64,000 bases of DNA from Nocardia sp. BSTN01 (GTDB taxonomy: Bacteria; Actinomycetota; Actinomycetes; Mycobacteriales; Mycobacteriaceae): NCBI RefSeq assembly GCF_015354405.1, contig NZ_JADKYP010000013.1, forward strand, positions 1 through 64,000, read 5' to 3'. Shown here piece by piece: positions 24,456 through 32,677 of the stretch. Each line of letters begins with the position of its first letter. The first letter of the stretch is position 1. The notes under the pieces are model-generated. The model was not told the origin of the DNA and did not search any database. It was given only the letters and a program-made list of their open reading frames with translations. Position numbers and translations under genes: made by a program.

Positions 24456-25334
24456 ATGATCGTGTTGGTTCCCGCAGACGTTCTGCGCTCCGGCAGCGCC
24501 GACGCCCACTTCGCCGCCGATGCCGAGGCCGCGCGGGCGAGTGGAATGCAGGTGGAACTGGTCGATCACGACGCCCTCATTCGCGACGATGCAGCTGCGG
24601 CGGTGCGGCGGGTGCGCGGCGATGGGCCCGCGATCTACCGGGGCTGGATGATGCGCAGCGAACAGTACGCCGCCTTCGAGGACGCACTGCGCGCGCGAGG
24701 CGTCACATTGTGCACCGATGCCCGGCACTACCGGCGAGCTCACGAATTTCCCGGCTGGTACGACGTCTTCGCCCGGCACACTCCCGAATCGACCTGGACC
24801 CGCGGTGTCAGCCGCGACGAATTCGACCTTGCGCGAAGCCATCTGGGATCCGGCCCCGCCGTCGTGCGCGACTACACCAAATCGATGAAGCACCACTGGC
24901 ACGAGGCGATGTACATCCCGGACCTCGCCGACACCGAGGCGGCCTGGCGGGTCGCACAGCGTCTGTGCGAGCTCCGCGGGCCCGACCTGACCGGCGGCTT
25001 CGTACTGCGCCGCTGCGAGGATCTCGCCGCCGAGGAGGTGCGCACCTGGTGGGTCGACGGCAGCTGCCGACTGGCCGGCCCGCATCCCGACACCCCGGAC
25101 CGGGTGCCGGCACCCGAACTCGATCTCGGTCCAATCGAACCGCTGGTCCGCGACATCGGATGCCGTTTCGTCACAGTCGATTTCGCACTGCGATCCGACG
25201 GTGCGTGGCGGGTCCTGGAGATCGGTGACGGGCAGGTCAGCGATCGACCGGGCACCCTCGCACCACACCGGTTACTGGCCGCGCTCGCGCATCTCAGCGG
25301 CCCGGCCGCGCCGCGCGAAGACAGAACTCGGTAA
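24456..25334 (+). CDS. ATP-grasp domain protein (R2K-type clade)
   Basis: A 292-residue protein recognisable as a compact ATP-grasp enzyme. Supporting segments are AIYRGWMMRSEQY near residue 60, the nucleotide-binding VVRDYTKSMKHHWHEA near 135-150, EVRTWWVDG and the acidic magnesium site in FVTVDFAL plus RVLEIGDGQ near the end. The R2K group joins a carboxylate to an amine or peptide end in still obscure settings, often in mobile or conflict-linked loci. ATG 24456 follows CGAGGATG. It has no obvious partner except the thioesterase just upstream. Its end overlaps the converging TetR gene by 41 bases. Confidence 0.75.
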   Translation: MIVLVPADVLRSGSADAHFAADAEAARASGMQVELVDHDALIRDDAAAAVRRVRGDGPAIYRGWMMRSEQYAAFEDALRARGVTLCTDARHYRRAHEFPGWYDVFARHTPESTWTRGVSRDEFDLARSHLGSGPAVVRDYTKSMKHHWHEAMYIPDLADTEAAWRVAQRLCELRGPDLTGGFVLRRCEDLAAEEVRTWWVDGSCRLAGPHPDTPDRVPAPELDLGPIEPLVRDIGCRFVTVDFALRSDGAWRVLEIGDGQVSDRPGTLAPHRLLAALAHLSGPAAPREDRTR

Positions 25335-25914
25335 CCCGCCGCATGTCCGCCGCGGTCGGTTCGGCTCGCCGCCACAGCAGTTCGGCGAGGCGGCCGACCA
25401 CCGCGTGCGCGGCCAGCGCCGCGCCGACATCCGGTTGTTCGCAGCCCAATTCGGCGAACGGCGCGCGCAGCAGCTCGGCGAGCCGGGTACTGGCCTCCGG
25501 CGGTCCGGTCACCAATCCCTGCGCCAGACCGCCGGCATTCCACATCACCGCCCGGGTGGTCGCGGCGACCTCACCGGCACCCTGGGACAGCACGCCGTCC
25601 ACCCATTCGCGCACCGCCTCCCCGGGTGTGGACCGCTTGCCCATCCGATGCTCCAGATAGTCCAGCAGCCGGGCGGTTCCGTCCTCGAGGAGGGCGGCGA
25701 CGAGCGCGTCCTTGGAGGCGAAATGCCGGTAGAAGGCATCGTTGGACAGCCCGGCGACGGCGACGATATCGGCGACGCGCGGACGTGACTCGGTTCCGCA
25801 GCGCCGCATCACCACCAGCCCGGCATTCAGCAACCGCCGGACCTCCGCGGTGTAGGCGGCGCCGCGTTCGGCCAGGGCCCGCTGCGCGATCCGGGCCGCG
25901 ACGTCGTCGTTCAT
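25294..25914 (-). CDS. TetR-family transcriptional regulator
   Basis: A 206-residue regulator with helix-turn-helix RVADIVAVAGLSNDAFYRHF (about residues 46-65). ATG 25914 overlaps the stop of the upstream SDR as ATGA, so it is the last gene of a VOC-SDR-TetR operon. That operon is divergent from the acyl-CoA dehydrogenase operon, and a perfect 15-base palindrome lies between the two. This regulator is the best candidate to bind that palindrome and its relatives at 6.65 and 21.94 kb (inference). Confidence 0.9.
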   Translation of the reverse strand: MNDDVAARIAQRALAERGAAYTAEVRRLLNAGLVVMRRCGTESRPRVADIVAVAGLSNDAFYRHFASKDALVAALLEDGTARLLDYLEHRMGKRSTPGEAVREWVDGVLSQGAGEVAATTRAVMWNAGGLAQGLVTGPPEASTRLAELLRAPFAELGCEQPDVGAALAAHAVVGRLAELLWRRAEPTAADMRRVTEFCLRAARPGR

Positions 25915-26744
25915 CGTCGGCTGTCCGGCCCGGCCCGCAGCGCCGCCGTCACGCCGCCGTCGACGACGAGATCGGTGCCGTTGAGGAAGCTCGCCGCATC
26001 GGAGAGCGCGAACGCCACCACGGCCGCGACCTCTTCCGGACGTCCTTCGCGGCGCAGCGGCGTGCGCTCGACCAGCTGCCGCATGGTGGCGTGTTCGGCC
26101 GCTTCCTGGCGGCCCTGCGGAGTGTCGATGATGCCGGGCGAGACCGAGCAGATCCGCGCTCCCGCGGGCCCCAGCCGCACCGCCTCCCGCCAGACCAGCC
26201 GCTGCACACCGCGTTTGGCCCACCCGTAGGCGATGCCCGGATGCTCCAGCGCCGGGCCCACGGCGTCGCGGATGCGGTCGAGGAAATCCTCGTGCAGCGG
26301 ATCGTCGAGCACGGCGAGGGCGGCGGGATCCGGTGGATTCGGGTCCAGCAGCGGCGCCATCGACGCGAACACCACCGCCGCGGTGCCCGGGACGGCCAGT
26401 GGCCGCACCGCGTCGAGCAGATGAGCGGTGCCGATCAGGTCGACGACGAAGATGCGCCGCCAGTCCGCCATCGTGGGCGAAATCCCCGCCGCATGAGCCA
26501 CCGCCCGCACTTCGCCGCGTTCGGCGAGGTATGTCGCCAGTTCCGAGACTCGTTCGCGATCGGCGACGTCGACCACGAAGGCCTCGGCCCGGGCGCCATC
26601 GGATGTCAGCTGCTCCGCGGCCGCGGTCGCACCCGCCTCGTCGCGATCGGCGAGCACCAGCACATCGACCCGATCCGCCAGGGCGCGGGCGCATTCGGAT
26701 CCCATCCCACGTCCCGCACCGGTCACCAGCCCAACCGTGGTCAT
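25911..26744 (-). CDS. SDR oxidoreductase
   Basis: A 277-residue SDR with TGAGRGMGSE, AHAAG and a YGWAK active site; a 40-residue insert (PNPPDPAALAVLDDPLHEDF) lies before the active site, as in SDRs for larger substrates. It overlaps the VOC gene upstream and the TetR gene downstream, each by ATGA. Likely oxidation or reduction of a hydroxy- or ketoacyl intermediate; substrate not known. Confidence 0.88.
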   Translation of the reverse strand: MTTVGLVTGAGRGMGSECARALADRVDVLVLADRDEAGATAAAEQLTSDGARAEAFVVDVADRERVSELATYLAERGEVRAVAHAAGISPTMADWRRIFVVDLIGTAHLLDAVRPLAVPGTAAVVFASMAPLLDPNPPDPAALAVLDDPLHEDFLDRIRDAVGPALEHPGIAYGWAKRGVQRLVWREAVRLGPAGARICSVSPGIIDTPQGRQEAAEHATMRQLVERTPLRREGRPEEVAAVVAFALSDAASFLNGTDLVVDGGVTAALRAGPDSRR

Positions 26745-27217
26745 CCGCGATCACCTTCGTTCCGTCGTTCGTGGCCCGGTGCCCAGCAGCGGGCGAGGGC
26801 GGATTCGGCTGCGCGACTCAGCAATTCGATGCGGAATCCCGTCGGCCCGGTCAAGAAGGCGAACAGCGGGACACCGCCGGGGCCCGGCCGCACCGCCTCC
26901 ACCGTGTACCCGGTGTCCTCGAGTTCCGCGATATCGGCGGGCACGTCGTCGGACCAGTAGCCGAGATGGTGAATGCCGCTGCCGGACACCGGCTCCCACA
27001 GCGTGCCCGCCACCGCCCGGATCACCTCCACCCGCGGGACGGTCGTGGAGTAGACGCAGCGGATGTCGACGGCCTGCTCGCCGGACGGCGACACCACAGT
27101 GAGCGGTCCGCCCGTCTCGATTCCCCACTCGTAGCCCAGCACCCGCGACAGCGCCGCGGTCGTGGCCGCCATATCCGCGGCGACGATACCGATGTGGAAC
27201 TGGTCGCCGGCCCTCAT
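26741..27217 (-). CDS. Glyoxalase/VOC-superfamily protein
   Basis: A 158-residue VOC protein. Candidate metal ligands are His8 (QFHIGIVA), His84 or so in GSGIHHLGYW, and the Glu in FRIELLSRA, the usual His/His/Glu layout of glyoxalases, epimerases and lyases of this fold. It is the first gene of the VOC-SDR-TetR operon. A methylmalonyl-CoA epimerase-like or isomerase role would fit breakdown of branched acyl-CoA, but this is a guess. Confidence 0.8.
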   Translation of the reverse strand: MRAGDQFHIGIVAADMAATTAALSRVLGYEWGIETGGPLTVVSPSGEQAVDIRCVYSTTVPRVEVIRAVAGTLWEPVSGSGIHHLGYWSDDVPADIAELEDTGYTVEAVRPGPGGVPLFAFLTGPTGFRIELLSRAAESALARCWAPGHERRNEGDRG

Positions 27218-27230
27218 ACGCCGCGCCTCT

Positions 27231-27258
27231 GCGGAATCCCGTCGGCCAGAATCCCGTC
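27231..27258. repeat. Partial copy of the VOC gene 3' coding sequence
   Basis: GCGGAATCCCGTCGGCC at 27231-27247 is identical to 26831-26847 inside the VOC gene, 400 bases away. A second, diverged copy of the next part (GAATCCCGTCAGCTCG, from 27249) continues toward AAGAATGC. The promoter region therefore contains a remnant of VOC coding sequence, perhaps left by a second, deleted VOC gene. Confidence 0.55.
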
Positions 27259-27267
27259 AGCTCGATC

Positions 27268-27318
27268 AAGAATGCTATTCTTCGTCACGAGAATTATATT
27301 TCCATCGAATGGGAGGAG
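27268..27318. promoter_or_regulatory. Perfect AAGAAT-GCT-ATTCTT palindrome and conserved leader
   Basis: The palindrome occupies 27268-27282. It is followed by GAGAATTATATTTCCATCGAATG and a GGAGGAGG ribosome site (27289-27318), which closely match the leader of the aldehyde dehydrogenase at 6.64 kb on the minus strand. The site lies between the divergent VOC and acyl-CoA dehydrogenase operons. Confidence 0.65.
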
Positions 27319-27323
27319 GCGCA

Positions 27324-28625
27324 ATGGCGTGGGATTTCGAGACCGATCCGCAGTTCCAGCAGAAGCTGGACTGGGCCGATGCGTTCGTCCGCGAGGAGGT
27401 CGAACCGCTCGACCTGATCTGGCCGCACGAGCAGTTCGTGCCACCGGACCCGGCCCGCCGCGCCGTGCTCGATCCGCTCAAACAGCAGGTGCGCGACCAA
27501 GGGTTGTGGGCCACCCATCTGGGGCCCGAACTGGGCGGACAGGGCTACGGGCAGCTGAAACTGGCGCTGCTGAACGAGATCCTGGGCCGATCGTCGTGGG
27601 CGCCGGTGATCTTCGGATGCCAGGCTCCCGATACCGGCAACGCCGAGATCATCGCGCATTTCGGCACCGAGGAGCAGAAACGGCGCTATCTGCGACCGCT
27701 GCTCGAGGGTGAGCTGTTCTCCAGCTATTCGATGACCGAACCGCAGGCCGGCGCCGACCCGACCCGGTTCACCACCTCCGCGGTGCGCGACGGTGACGAC
27801 TGGATCATCGACGGCCGGAAATTCTTCTCCTCCAACGCGGCCACCGCGGCCTTCCTCATCGTCATGGTGGTGACCGATCCGAATGTCAGTGCCTATCAAG
27901 GCATGTCGATGTTCCTGGTACCGACCGACACCCCCGGCGTGCGCATCGAACGCAATGTCGGACTCTACGGTGAACCGCTCGACGGCGGCGCGCACGCGCT
28001 GATCCACTACGACAAGGTGCGCGTTCCGGATTCGGCACTGCTCGGCGGCGCCGGCCAGGCGTTCGCCATCGCACAGACCCGGCTCGGCGGCGGGCGCATC
28101 CATCACGCCATGCGCACCATCGGACTGGCTCGCAGCGCCTTGGACATGATGTGCGAGCGGGCGCTGAGCCGCGAAACCGCGGGCAGCCGGTTGTCGGACA
28201 AGCAGTTCGTGCAGGGCTATATCGCCGATTCCTACGCCCAGCTGCAGCAATTCCGGCTGTTCGTGCTCTACACCGCCTGGGAGATCGACAAATACAACGA
28301 CTACCGCAAGGTGCGCAAGGACATCGCCGCGGTGAAGGTCGTGATGCCGACCGTGCTGCACGACATCGCCTGGCGCGCGATGCAGGTGCACGGTGCGCTC
28401 GGGGTCACCAACGAGATGCCCTTCTTCACGATGATCCACGGCGCCGGCGTGCTGGGCCTGGCCGACGGGCCGACCGAGGTGCACAAGGGCACCGTCGCCA
28501 AACAGGTCCTGCGCGACTACCGGCCGAGCGAGGATCTGTGGCCCAGCCAGTGGATCCCGAAGAAGCTCGACGCCGCCCGCGCGAAATTCGCCGACCATCT
28601 CGAACACGAAGTAGGTAACCTGTGA
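27324..28625 (+). CDS. Acyl-CoA dehydrogenase (ACAD10/11-like)
   Basis: A 433-residue flavoprotein that introduces a 2,3-double bond into an acyl-CoA. SYSMTEPQAGADP and DGRKFFSSNA are the FAD/substrate motifs, and LADGPTEVHKGTVAKQVL near the C-terminus is typical of the ACAD10/11 branch, where an Asp in this motif takes the base role. ATG 27324 follows GGAGGAGG. The next gene, in GTGA overlap, is a phosphotransferase: in animals the same two domains are fused in ACAD10/11, which remove 4-hydroxyacyl-CoA after phosphorylation. The pair may therefore deal with hydroxylated acyl-CoA (inference). Confidence 0.92.
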   Translation: MAWDFETDPQFQQKLDWADAFVREEVEPLDLIWPHEQFVPPDPARRAVLDPLKQQVRDQGLWATHLGPELGGQGYGQLKLALLNEILGRSSWAPVIFGCQAPDTGNAEIIAHFGTEEQKRRYLRPLLEGELFSSYSMTEPQAGADPTRFTTSAVRDGDDWIIDGRKFFSSNAATAAFLIVMVVTDPNVSAYQGMSMFLVPTDTPGVRIERNVGLYGEPLDGGAHALIHYDKVRVPDSALLGGAGQAFAIAQTRLGGGRIHHAMRTIGLARSALDMMCERALSRETAGSRLSDKQFVQGYIADSYAQLQQFRLFVLYTAWEIDKYNDYRKVRKDIAAVKVVMPTVLHDIAWRAMQVHGALGVTNEMPFFTMIHGAGVLGLADGPTEVHKGTVAKQVLRDYRPSEDLWPSQWIPKKLDAARAKFADHLEHEVGNL

Positions 28626-29638
28626 TCGACACCGCCCGCCTCGCGGAGTGGATGGACGCCCGCGACCTGCCCGGCCGTGGCGAACCGGCACAGGCCCGGT
28701 TCCTCTCCGGCGGCACCCAGAACGAGATCTACCTGATCAGCCGCGGCGAATACCGTTGCGTCCTGCGTATCCCGCCCGCCGGCGCACCTCCCGAACGCGA
28801 CGCCGGGATCGCGCGGGAGTGGCGGATCACCGCCGCTCTCGAGGGCACCGACGTCCCGCACACGCGCGCCGTCGCGGTCTGCACCGACCATTCCGTCCTG
28901 GGCCGCACCTTCTATCTGATGGGCTATGTGGACGGCTGGTCGCCGATGGACAGCAAACGCTGGCCCGCGCCGTTCGATACCGATCTCGAGGCCCGGGCCG
29001 GCCTGGCCTACCAGCTCGCCGAAGGTATCGCGCTGCTGTCGCGAGTCGACTGGCGCGCCAAGGGATTACAGGATCTGGGCCGGCCCGACGGATTCCACGA
29101 ACGGCAGGTCCAGCGCTGGACCGACTTCTTCGCCCGCCACCGCGGCCGCGACCTCGACGGGATGGCCGAGGCCACCGCATGGCTGCGCGCACACCGGCCC
29201 CTCGACTACATCCCGGGCCTCATGCACGGTGACTACCAGTTCGCCAACGTCATGTTCGAACACGGCGCGCCCGCTCGGCTGGCGGCACTGGTCGACTGGG
29301 AGATGGGAACGGTCGGTGACCCGAAACTGGATCTCGCCTGGATGGTGCAGAGCTGGCCGGACGACACTTCCTCCCCGGAGGCCGCCGGGGTGAGCTATGT
29401 GGATCTGCGCGGCATGCCGTCGCGAGACCAGCTGGTCGCGCACTACGCGGACGTGTCCGGCCGGCAGGTCGACGACCTGGACTACTATCTGATCCTGGCG
29501 AAATGGAAGCTGGCCATCGTGCTGGAACGCGGATTCCAGCGCGCCGGAGACGATGTCAAGTTGCAGTCCTTCGGCCCGATCGTGCCGAAGTTGATGCGCG
29601 AGGCGGCCGACCTCGCCGAGAGCACGGAGTACCGATGA
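28622..29638 (+). CDS. Aminoglycoside-phosphotransferase-fold kinase (ACAD10/11 kinase-like)
   Basis: A 338-residue kinase-fold protein: SGGTQNEIYLI as the glycine loop, catalytic HGDYQFANVM and the magnesium motif DWEMGTVGDPKLDLAW. In this genomic pairing such proteins are not drug-resistance enzymes but phosphorylate a hydroxyl on an acyl-CoA so that the adjacent dehydrogenase-like enzyme can eliminate it, as shown for ACAD10/11. GTG 28622 overlaps the dehydrogenase stop and ATGA couples it to the hydratase. Confidence 0.88.
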   Translation: MIDTARLAEWMDARDLPGRGEPAQARFLSGGTQNEIYLISRGEYRCVLRIPPAGAPPERDAGIAREWRITAALEGTDVPHTRAVAVCTDHSVLGRTFYLMGYVDGWSPMDSKRWPAPFDTDLEARAGLAYQLAEGIALLSRVDWRAKGLQDLGRPDGFHERQVQRWTDFFARHRGRDLDGMAEATAWLRAHRPLDYIPGLMHGDYQFANVMFEHGAPARLAALVDWEMGTVGDPKLDLAWMVQSWPDDTSSPEAAGVSYVDLRGMPSRDQLVAHYADVSGRQVDDLDYYLILAKWKLAIVLERGFQRAGDDVKLQSFGPIVPKLMREAADLAESTEYR

Positions 29639-30432
29639 GCACCACCGAATCCACCGACCAGGTCGTCGTCGAGCGCCGCGATGCGGTGCTGATCGCCCGG
29701 ATCAACCGCCCGGATGCGCGAAACGCGCTCAACGGCACCGTTTTACGCGGTATCGGCGCGGCGGTGCTGACCGCCGAAACCGATCCGGAGATCCGCGCAC
29801 TGGTGCTCACCGGCACCGGCGACCGCGCGTTCTGTGCCGGGATGGATCTGCGCGAATTCTCCGACGGCTCCGGGAAACACGCGGAGTCACCCGAGGAGCG
29901 CAGCGCTCTCGAGGCCTACGCCCGCATGGCCTCGGGCCGCACGCCGGTTCCGGTCATCGGCGCCGCCAATGCCACCGCGGTGGGCGGTGGCCTGGAACTG
30001 CTCATGGGCTGTGACATGATCGTGGCCTCCTCGGCGGCGAAGTTCGGACTCCCCGAGGTGAAGCGCGGACTCTTCGCCGCGGCCGGTGGCACCGGTATCG
30101 GCACCCGCGTTCCCCTCGGCATCGCCCTCGAATTGCTGCTGACCGGACAGCTCATCGATGCCGAGCGCGCCGAGCGGATCGGTCTGGTGAACGCGGTGGC
30201 CGCACCGGCGGACGTTCTCGACACCGCGGTTGCCCTGGCGACCACCGTCGCCGCCAATGCCCCGCTCGGCTTGGCGGCCTCCAAGGAACTCGCCCGCATG
30301 GCGGTTACCGACGACGCCGCGGCCACCGAACGCCTGAAGCATTGGCAGCACGCGGTTTTCACCAGCGCCGACGCCGCCGAGGGCGCCCGCGCATTCCTGG
30401 AACGGCGCACACCCCGCTGGCAGGGCAAGTGA
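29635..30432 (+). CDS. Enoyl-CoA hydratase/isomerase
   Basis: A 265-residue crotonase with the two oxyanion-hole segments FCAGMDLREF and ATAVGGGLELLMGCD and a normal C-terminal tail (FLERRTPRWQGK). The position of one catalytic acid is filled in GLPEVKRGL. ATG 29635 overlaps the kinase stop. It would hydrate the enoyl-CoA made by the two upstream enzymes. Confidence 0.9.
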   Translation: MSTTESTDQVVVERRDAVLIARINRPDARNALNGTVLRGIGAAVLTAETDPEIRALVLTGTGDRAFCAGMDLREFSDGSGKHAESPEERSALEAYARMASGRTPVPVIGAANATAVGGGLELLMGCDMIVASSAAKFGLPEVKRGLFAAAGGTGIGTRVPLGIALELLLTGQLIDAERAERIGLVNAVAAPADVLDTAVALATTVAANAPLGLAASKELARMAVTDDAAATERLKHWQHAVFTSADAAEGARAFLERRTPRWQGK

Positions 30433-31415
30433 GCCGGATGCGGGCAGCGGTGTGCCCGGAGTACGGGCCACCGGAGGTGGTGCGCATCGACAAGCGGCCG
30501 GTGCCCGAACCGGGCACCGGTGCGGTCCGGGTGCGGGTGCACGCCGCGGCGGTCAACTATCCCGATGTGCTGCTCGTCGCGAACGAATATCAGATCAGCG
30601 TGCCCCCACCGTTCGTGCCCGGGAGCGAATTCGCCGGCGAGGTCGTCGCGCTCGGGCCCGGATGCGCAGAGGTCGCGATCGGCGACCGGGTTCGCGGCAC
30701 CGGCCTGTACGGCGCGTTCGCCGAACAGGTCGTGGTCCCCGCCACCAAGCTCGCACCGATTCCGGACGGTGTCGACGCGGCCGCCGCGGCGGCCTTCGGT
30801 GTCACGTATCGCACTGCCTACCACTGCATTCGGTCGGTGGCGCGGGTGTCGGCGGGCGCGGAGCTGATCGTGCTCGGTGCCGGGGGCGGTGTCGGGTCGG
30901 CGGCGGTGGCAGTCGGTGCGCGGCTCGGGCTGTCGGTGACCGCGGTGGCCTCCTCTCCCGCCAAACTCGAGGTCGCGGCCTCCCTGGGGGCCACGCGTCT
31001 CATCGACCACCGCGACGGCGAGTTGCGCCACGCACTGCGTGCCGCGCTACCCGACGGAGCCGACGCGGTCGTCGACCCGGTCGGCGGGGCGCTCAGCGAA
31101 CCTGCGCTGCGGTCGGTGCGCCGCGGCGGGCGTTTCGTCACGGTCGGCTACGCCTCGGGCACGGTTCCCCACATCCCCTTGAATCTGGTGCTGGTCAAGG
31201 GGATTCACGTACTGGGATTCCAGTTCAAGGATATCGACCGGGCCGAATTCGACCGCAACGAGCGCGAACTCGGGCGGCTGCTGACCGACGGCCTGCGCCC
31301 GCATATCGGCGCCCGCTTCCCGCTGTCCGACTCCGCCGCGGCCCTCCGGCTGGTCGCCGACGGGCACGCGGTCGGAAAGGTCGTCATCGATATGGACGAC
31401 GGGGCGGGCGGTTAA
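30429..31415 (+). CDS. Quinone-reductase-type medium-chain dehydrogenase/reductase
   Basis: A 328-residue NADPH:quinone-oxidoreductase-like MDR protein. NYPDVL, GSEFAGEV and the cofactor loop GAGGGVGSAAV are seen; the Cys and His ligands of the catalytic zinc are absent, as in the quinone-reductase branch, which includes acyl-CoA and enoyl reductases. GTG 30429 overlaps the hydratase stop; ATG 30438 is the alternative. It is the last gene of this four-gene operon. Confidence 0.88.
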   Translation: MSRMRAAVCPEYGPPEVVRIDKRPVPEPGTGAVRVRVHAAAVNYPDVLLVANEYQISVPPPFVPGSEFAGEVVALGPGCAEVAIGDRVRGTGLYGAFAEQVVVPATKLAPIPDGVDAAAAAAFGVTYRTAYHCIRSVARVSAGAELIVLGAGGGVGSAAVAVGARLGLSVTAVASSPAKLEVAASLGATRLIDHRDGELRHALRAALPDGADAVVDPVGGALSEPALRSVRRGGRFVTVGYASGTVPHIPLNLVLVKGIHVLGFQFKDIDRAEFDRNERELGRLLTDGLRPHIGARFPLSDSAAALRLVADGHAVGKVVIDMDDGAGG

Positions 31416-31918
31416 CCGGCCACCGGCACCAGATCCACCGGCGGCGCCCACACCGGCGCTCCGCTGCGGAACGTCTCCAGCGGAGCCACCGCGGTGGCCG
31501 GTATCCCCGCGGCGGCGAGGGCCTGACGCTTGAAAGCCCGTGCGGCGACACTCAATCGGTGCTGCACCGTATCCACCCGGCAGTCGAGTTCACTGGGACA
31601 GAACTCGCCGAGCAGCGTGACCTCGGACAGTCCACGGTCGAGTGTGTCGAGGACGCCGCAGCGGATGCGGTGATCGGTTTCGAACAACTCACCGGCCAGT
31701 GCCACCGCATGCGGATGCGGGCCGTGGACGGGCGAGGACAGTGAATCCTCCATATCGAGTACGACGGCGCCGAGAATCTCGAGCGCGCGGGCGTGGGTGG
31801 GATCGCCGACGATGACGGTGACCTCCCAGCCCGCCATCCCACGATCGAACAGCCAGCCGCCGGCGCAGCGCACCACTTCGGTCACCGTCGGCGCCACCAC
31901 ACCCAGCCGGTACCTCAA
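31412..31918 (-). CDS. Uncharacterised 168-aa protein coupled to a TetR gene
   Basis: Not recognised. The product begins MRYRLGVVAPTVTEVV and is soluble-looking, with a GGWLFDRGMAGWEVTVIV segment and a Pro-rich end. TTG 31918 overlaps the TetR stop as TTGA, so it is translated with that regulator and may help it or share its ligand. Its end overlaps the converging reductase by four bases. No known domain was apparent. Confidence 0.65.
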   Translation of the reverse strand: MRYRLGVVAPTVTEVVRCAGGWLFDRGMAGWEVTVIVGDPTHARALEILGAVVLDMEDSLSSPVHGPHPHAVALAGELFETDHRIRCGVLDTLDRGLSEVTLLGEFCPSELDCRVDTVQHRLSVAARAFKRQALAAAGIPATAVAPLETFRSGAPVWAPPVDLVPVAG

Positions 31919-32538
31919 TGGACGTCGCTGCGCGTCAGCTCGCGTTCGAGCGACCGAGCGTACTCCTGGAACACCTTGGTCAGTGGAATCGAGGGATCGA
32001 GCAGCCATGACGTTTCCATTCCATTGAGAAAAGCGACTATCTCCACAGCCTTGACGGCAGGGTCCACATCGGCGCTGTAGCGCCCGCAGCGCTGTCCGCG
32101 CCGGATACTCTCGGCGACCTGATCGGTTGCCGCGCGGTAGCGATCGAGCAGGCGATCGTGCAGCGGCGCATCGGGTTCCAGATTCTCGATCAGCAGCACC
32201 GCGTACATGCCGATCAGATCGGGTGCGCGGTGGAAACGATCGGCGACTCCAGAGATCTGTTCGGGCAGTTCGCCTTCCAGATCCGCGTGCATTTCGTCGT
32301 CGGTGTCGCGGGCCTCCAGGACCGCGTGCAGCAGTTGATCCTTCGATTCGAAGTGGTGCAGCAACCCGGCCGGGGTGACTCCGGCTTCCCGGGCGATCTG
32401 CGCGAGCGTGGTCGACCGCCACCCGTTGCGGGCGAGCATCCGCTGTGCCACGGCGAGGATGCGCAGTTTGCGCTCCTCCCCCTTGGCGAGCAGCGTGTCG
32501 TAGGCCCGAACGTTGGCTGGCCGTCGCTGACCGGACAC
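31915..32538 (-). CDS. TetR-family transcriptional regulator
   Basis: A 207-residue regulator with helix-turn-helix TTLAQIAREAGVTPAGLLHH (about residues 35-54). GTG 32538 is chosen because AAAGGAG lies at good spacing; a longer frame to 32610 would pass through the operator. The perfect repeat 23-42 bases upstream is likely its own operator. It is transcribed with the unknown 168-aa protein. Confidence 0.9.
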   Translation of the reverse strand: MSGQRRPANVRAYDTLLAKGEERKLRILAVAQRMLARNGWRSTTLAQIAREAGVTPAGLLHHFESKDQLLHAVLEARDTDDEMHADLEGELPEQISGVADRFHRAPDLIGMYAVLLIENLEPDAPLHDRLLDRYRAATDQVAESIRRGQRCGRYSADVDPAVKAVEIVAFLNGMETSWLLDPSIPLTKVFQEYARSLERELTRSDVH

Positions 32539-32560
32539 CGAACTCCTTTGGTCGAAGCAA

Positions 32561-32580
32561 CCTACTGAACACACAGTAGG
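32561..32580. promoter_or_regulatory. Inverted repeat before the TetR gene
   Basis: CCTACTG and CAGTAGG, seven-base perfect arms around AACACA, lie just upstream of the TetR start. Autoregulation is the likely use. Confidence 0.65.
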
Positions 32581-32677
32581 TCGGTTTGCCCCATGTGACA
32601 AGGGTCTCATTTGTGCCGACTTTTGCCTCAGATCAGATCCGACACAGCGGACGTATCACGAGCGCGGCCGGCACCGG

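Noticed and set aside
28622-29638. Aminoglycoside resistance gene
   Set aside because: The fold is the same, but the gene is coupled to an acyl-CoA dehydrogenase and fits the ACAD10/11 kinase group.
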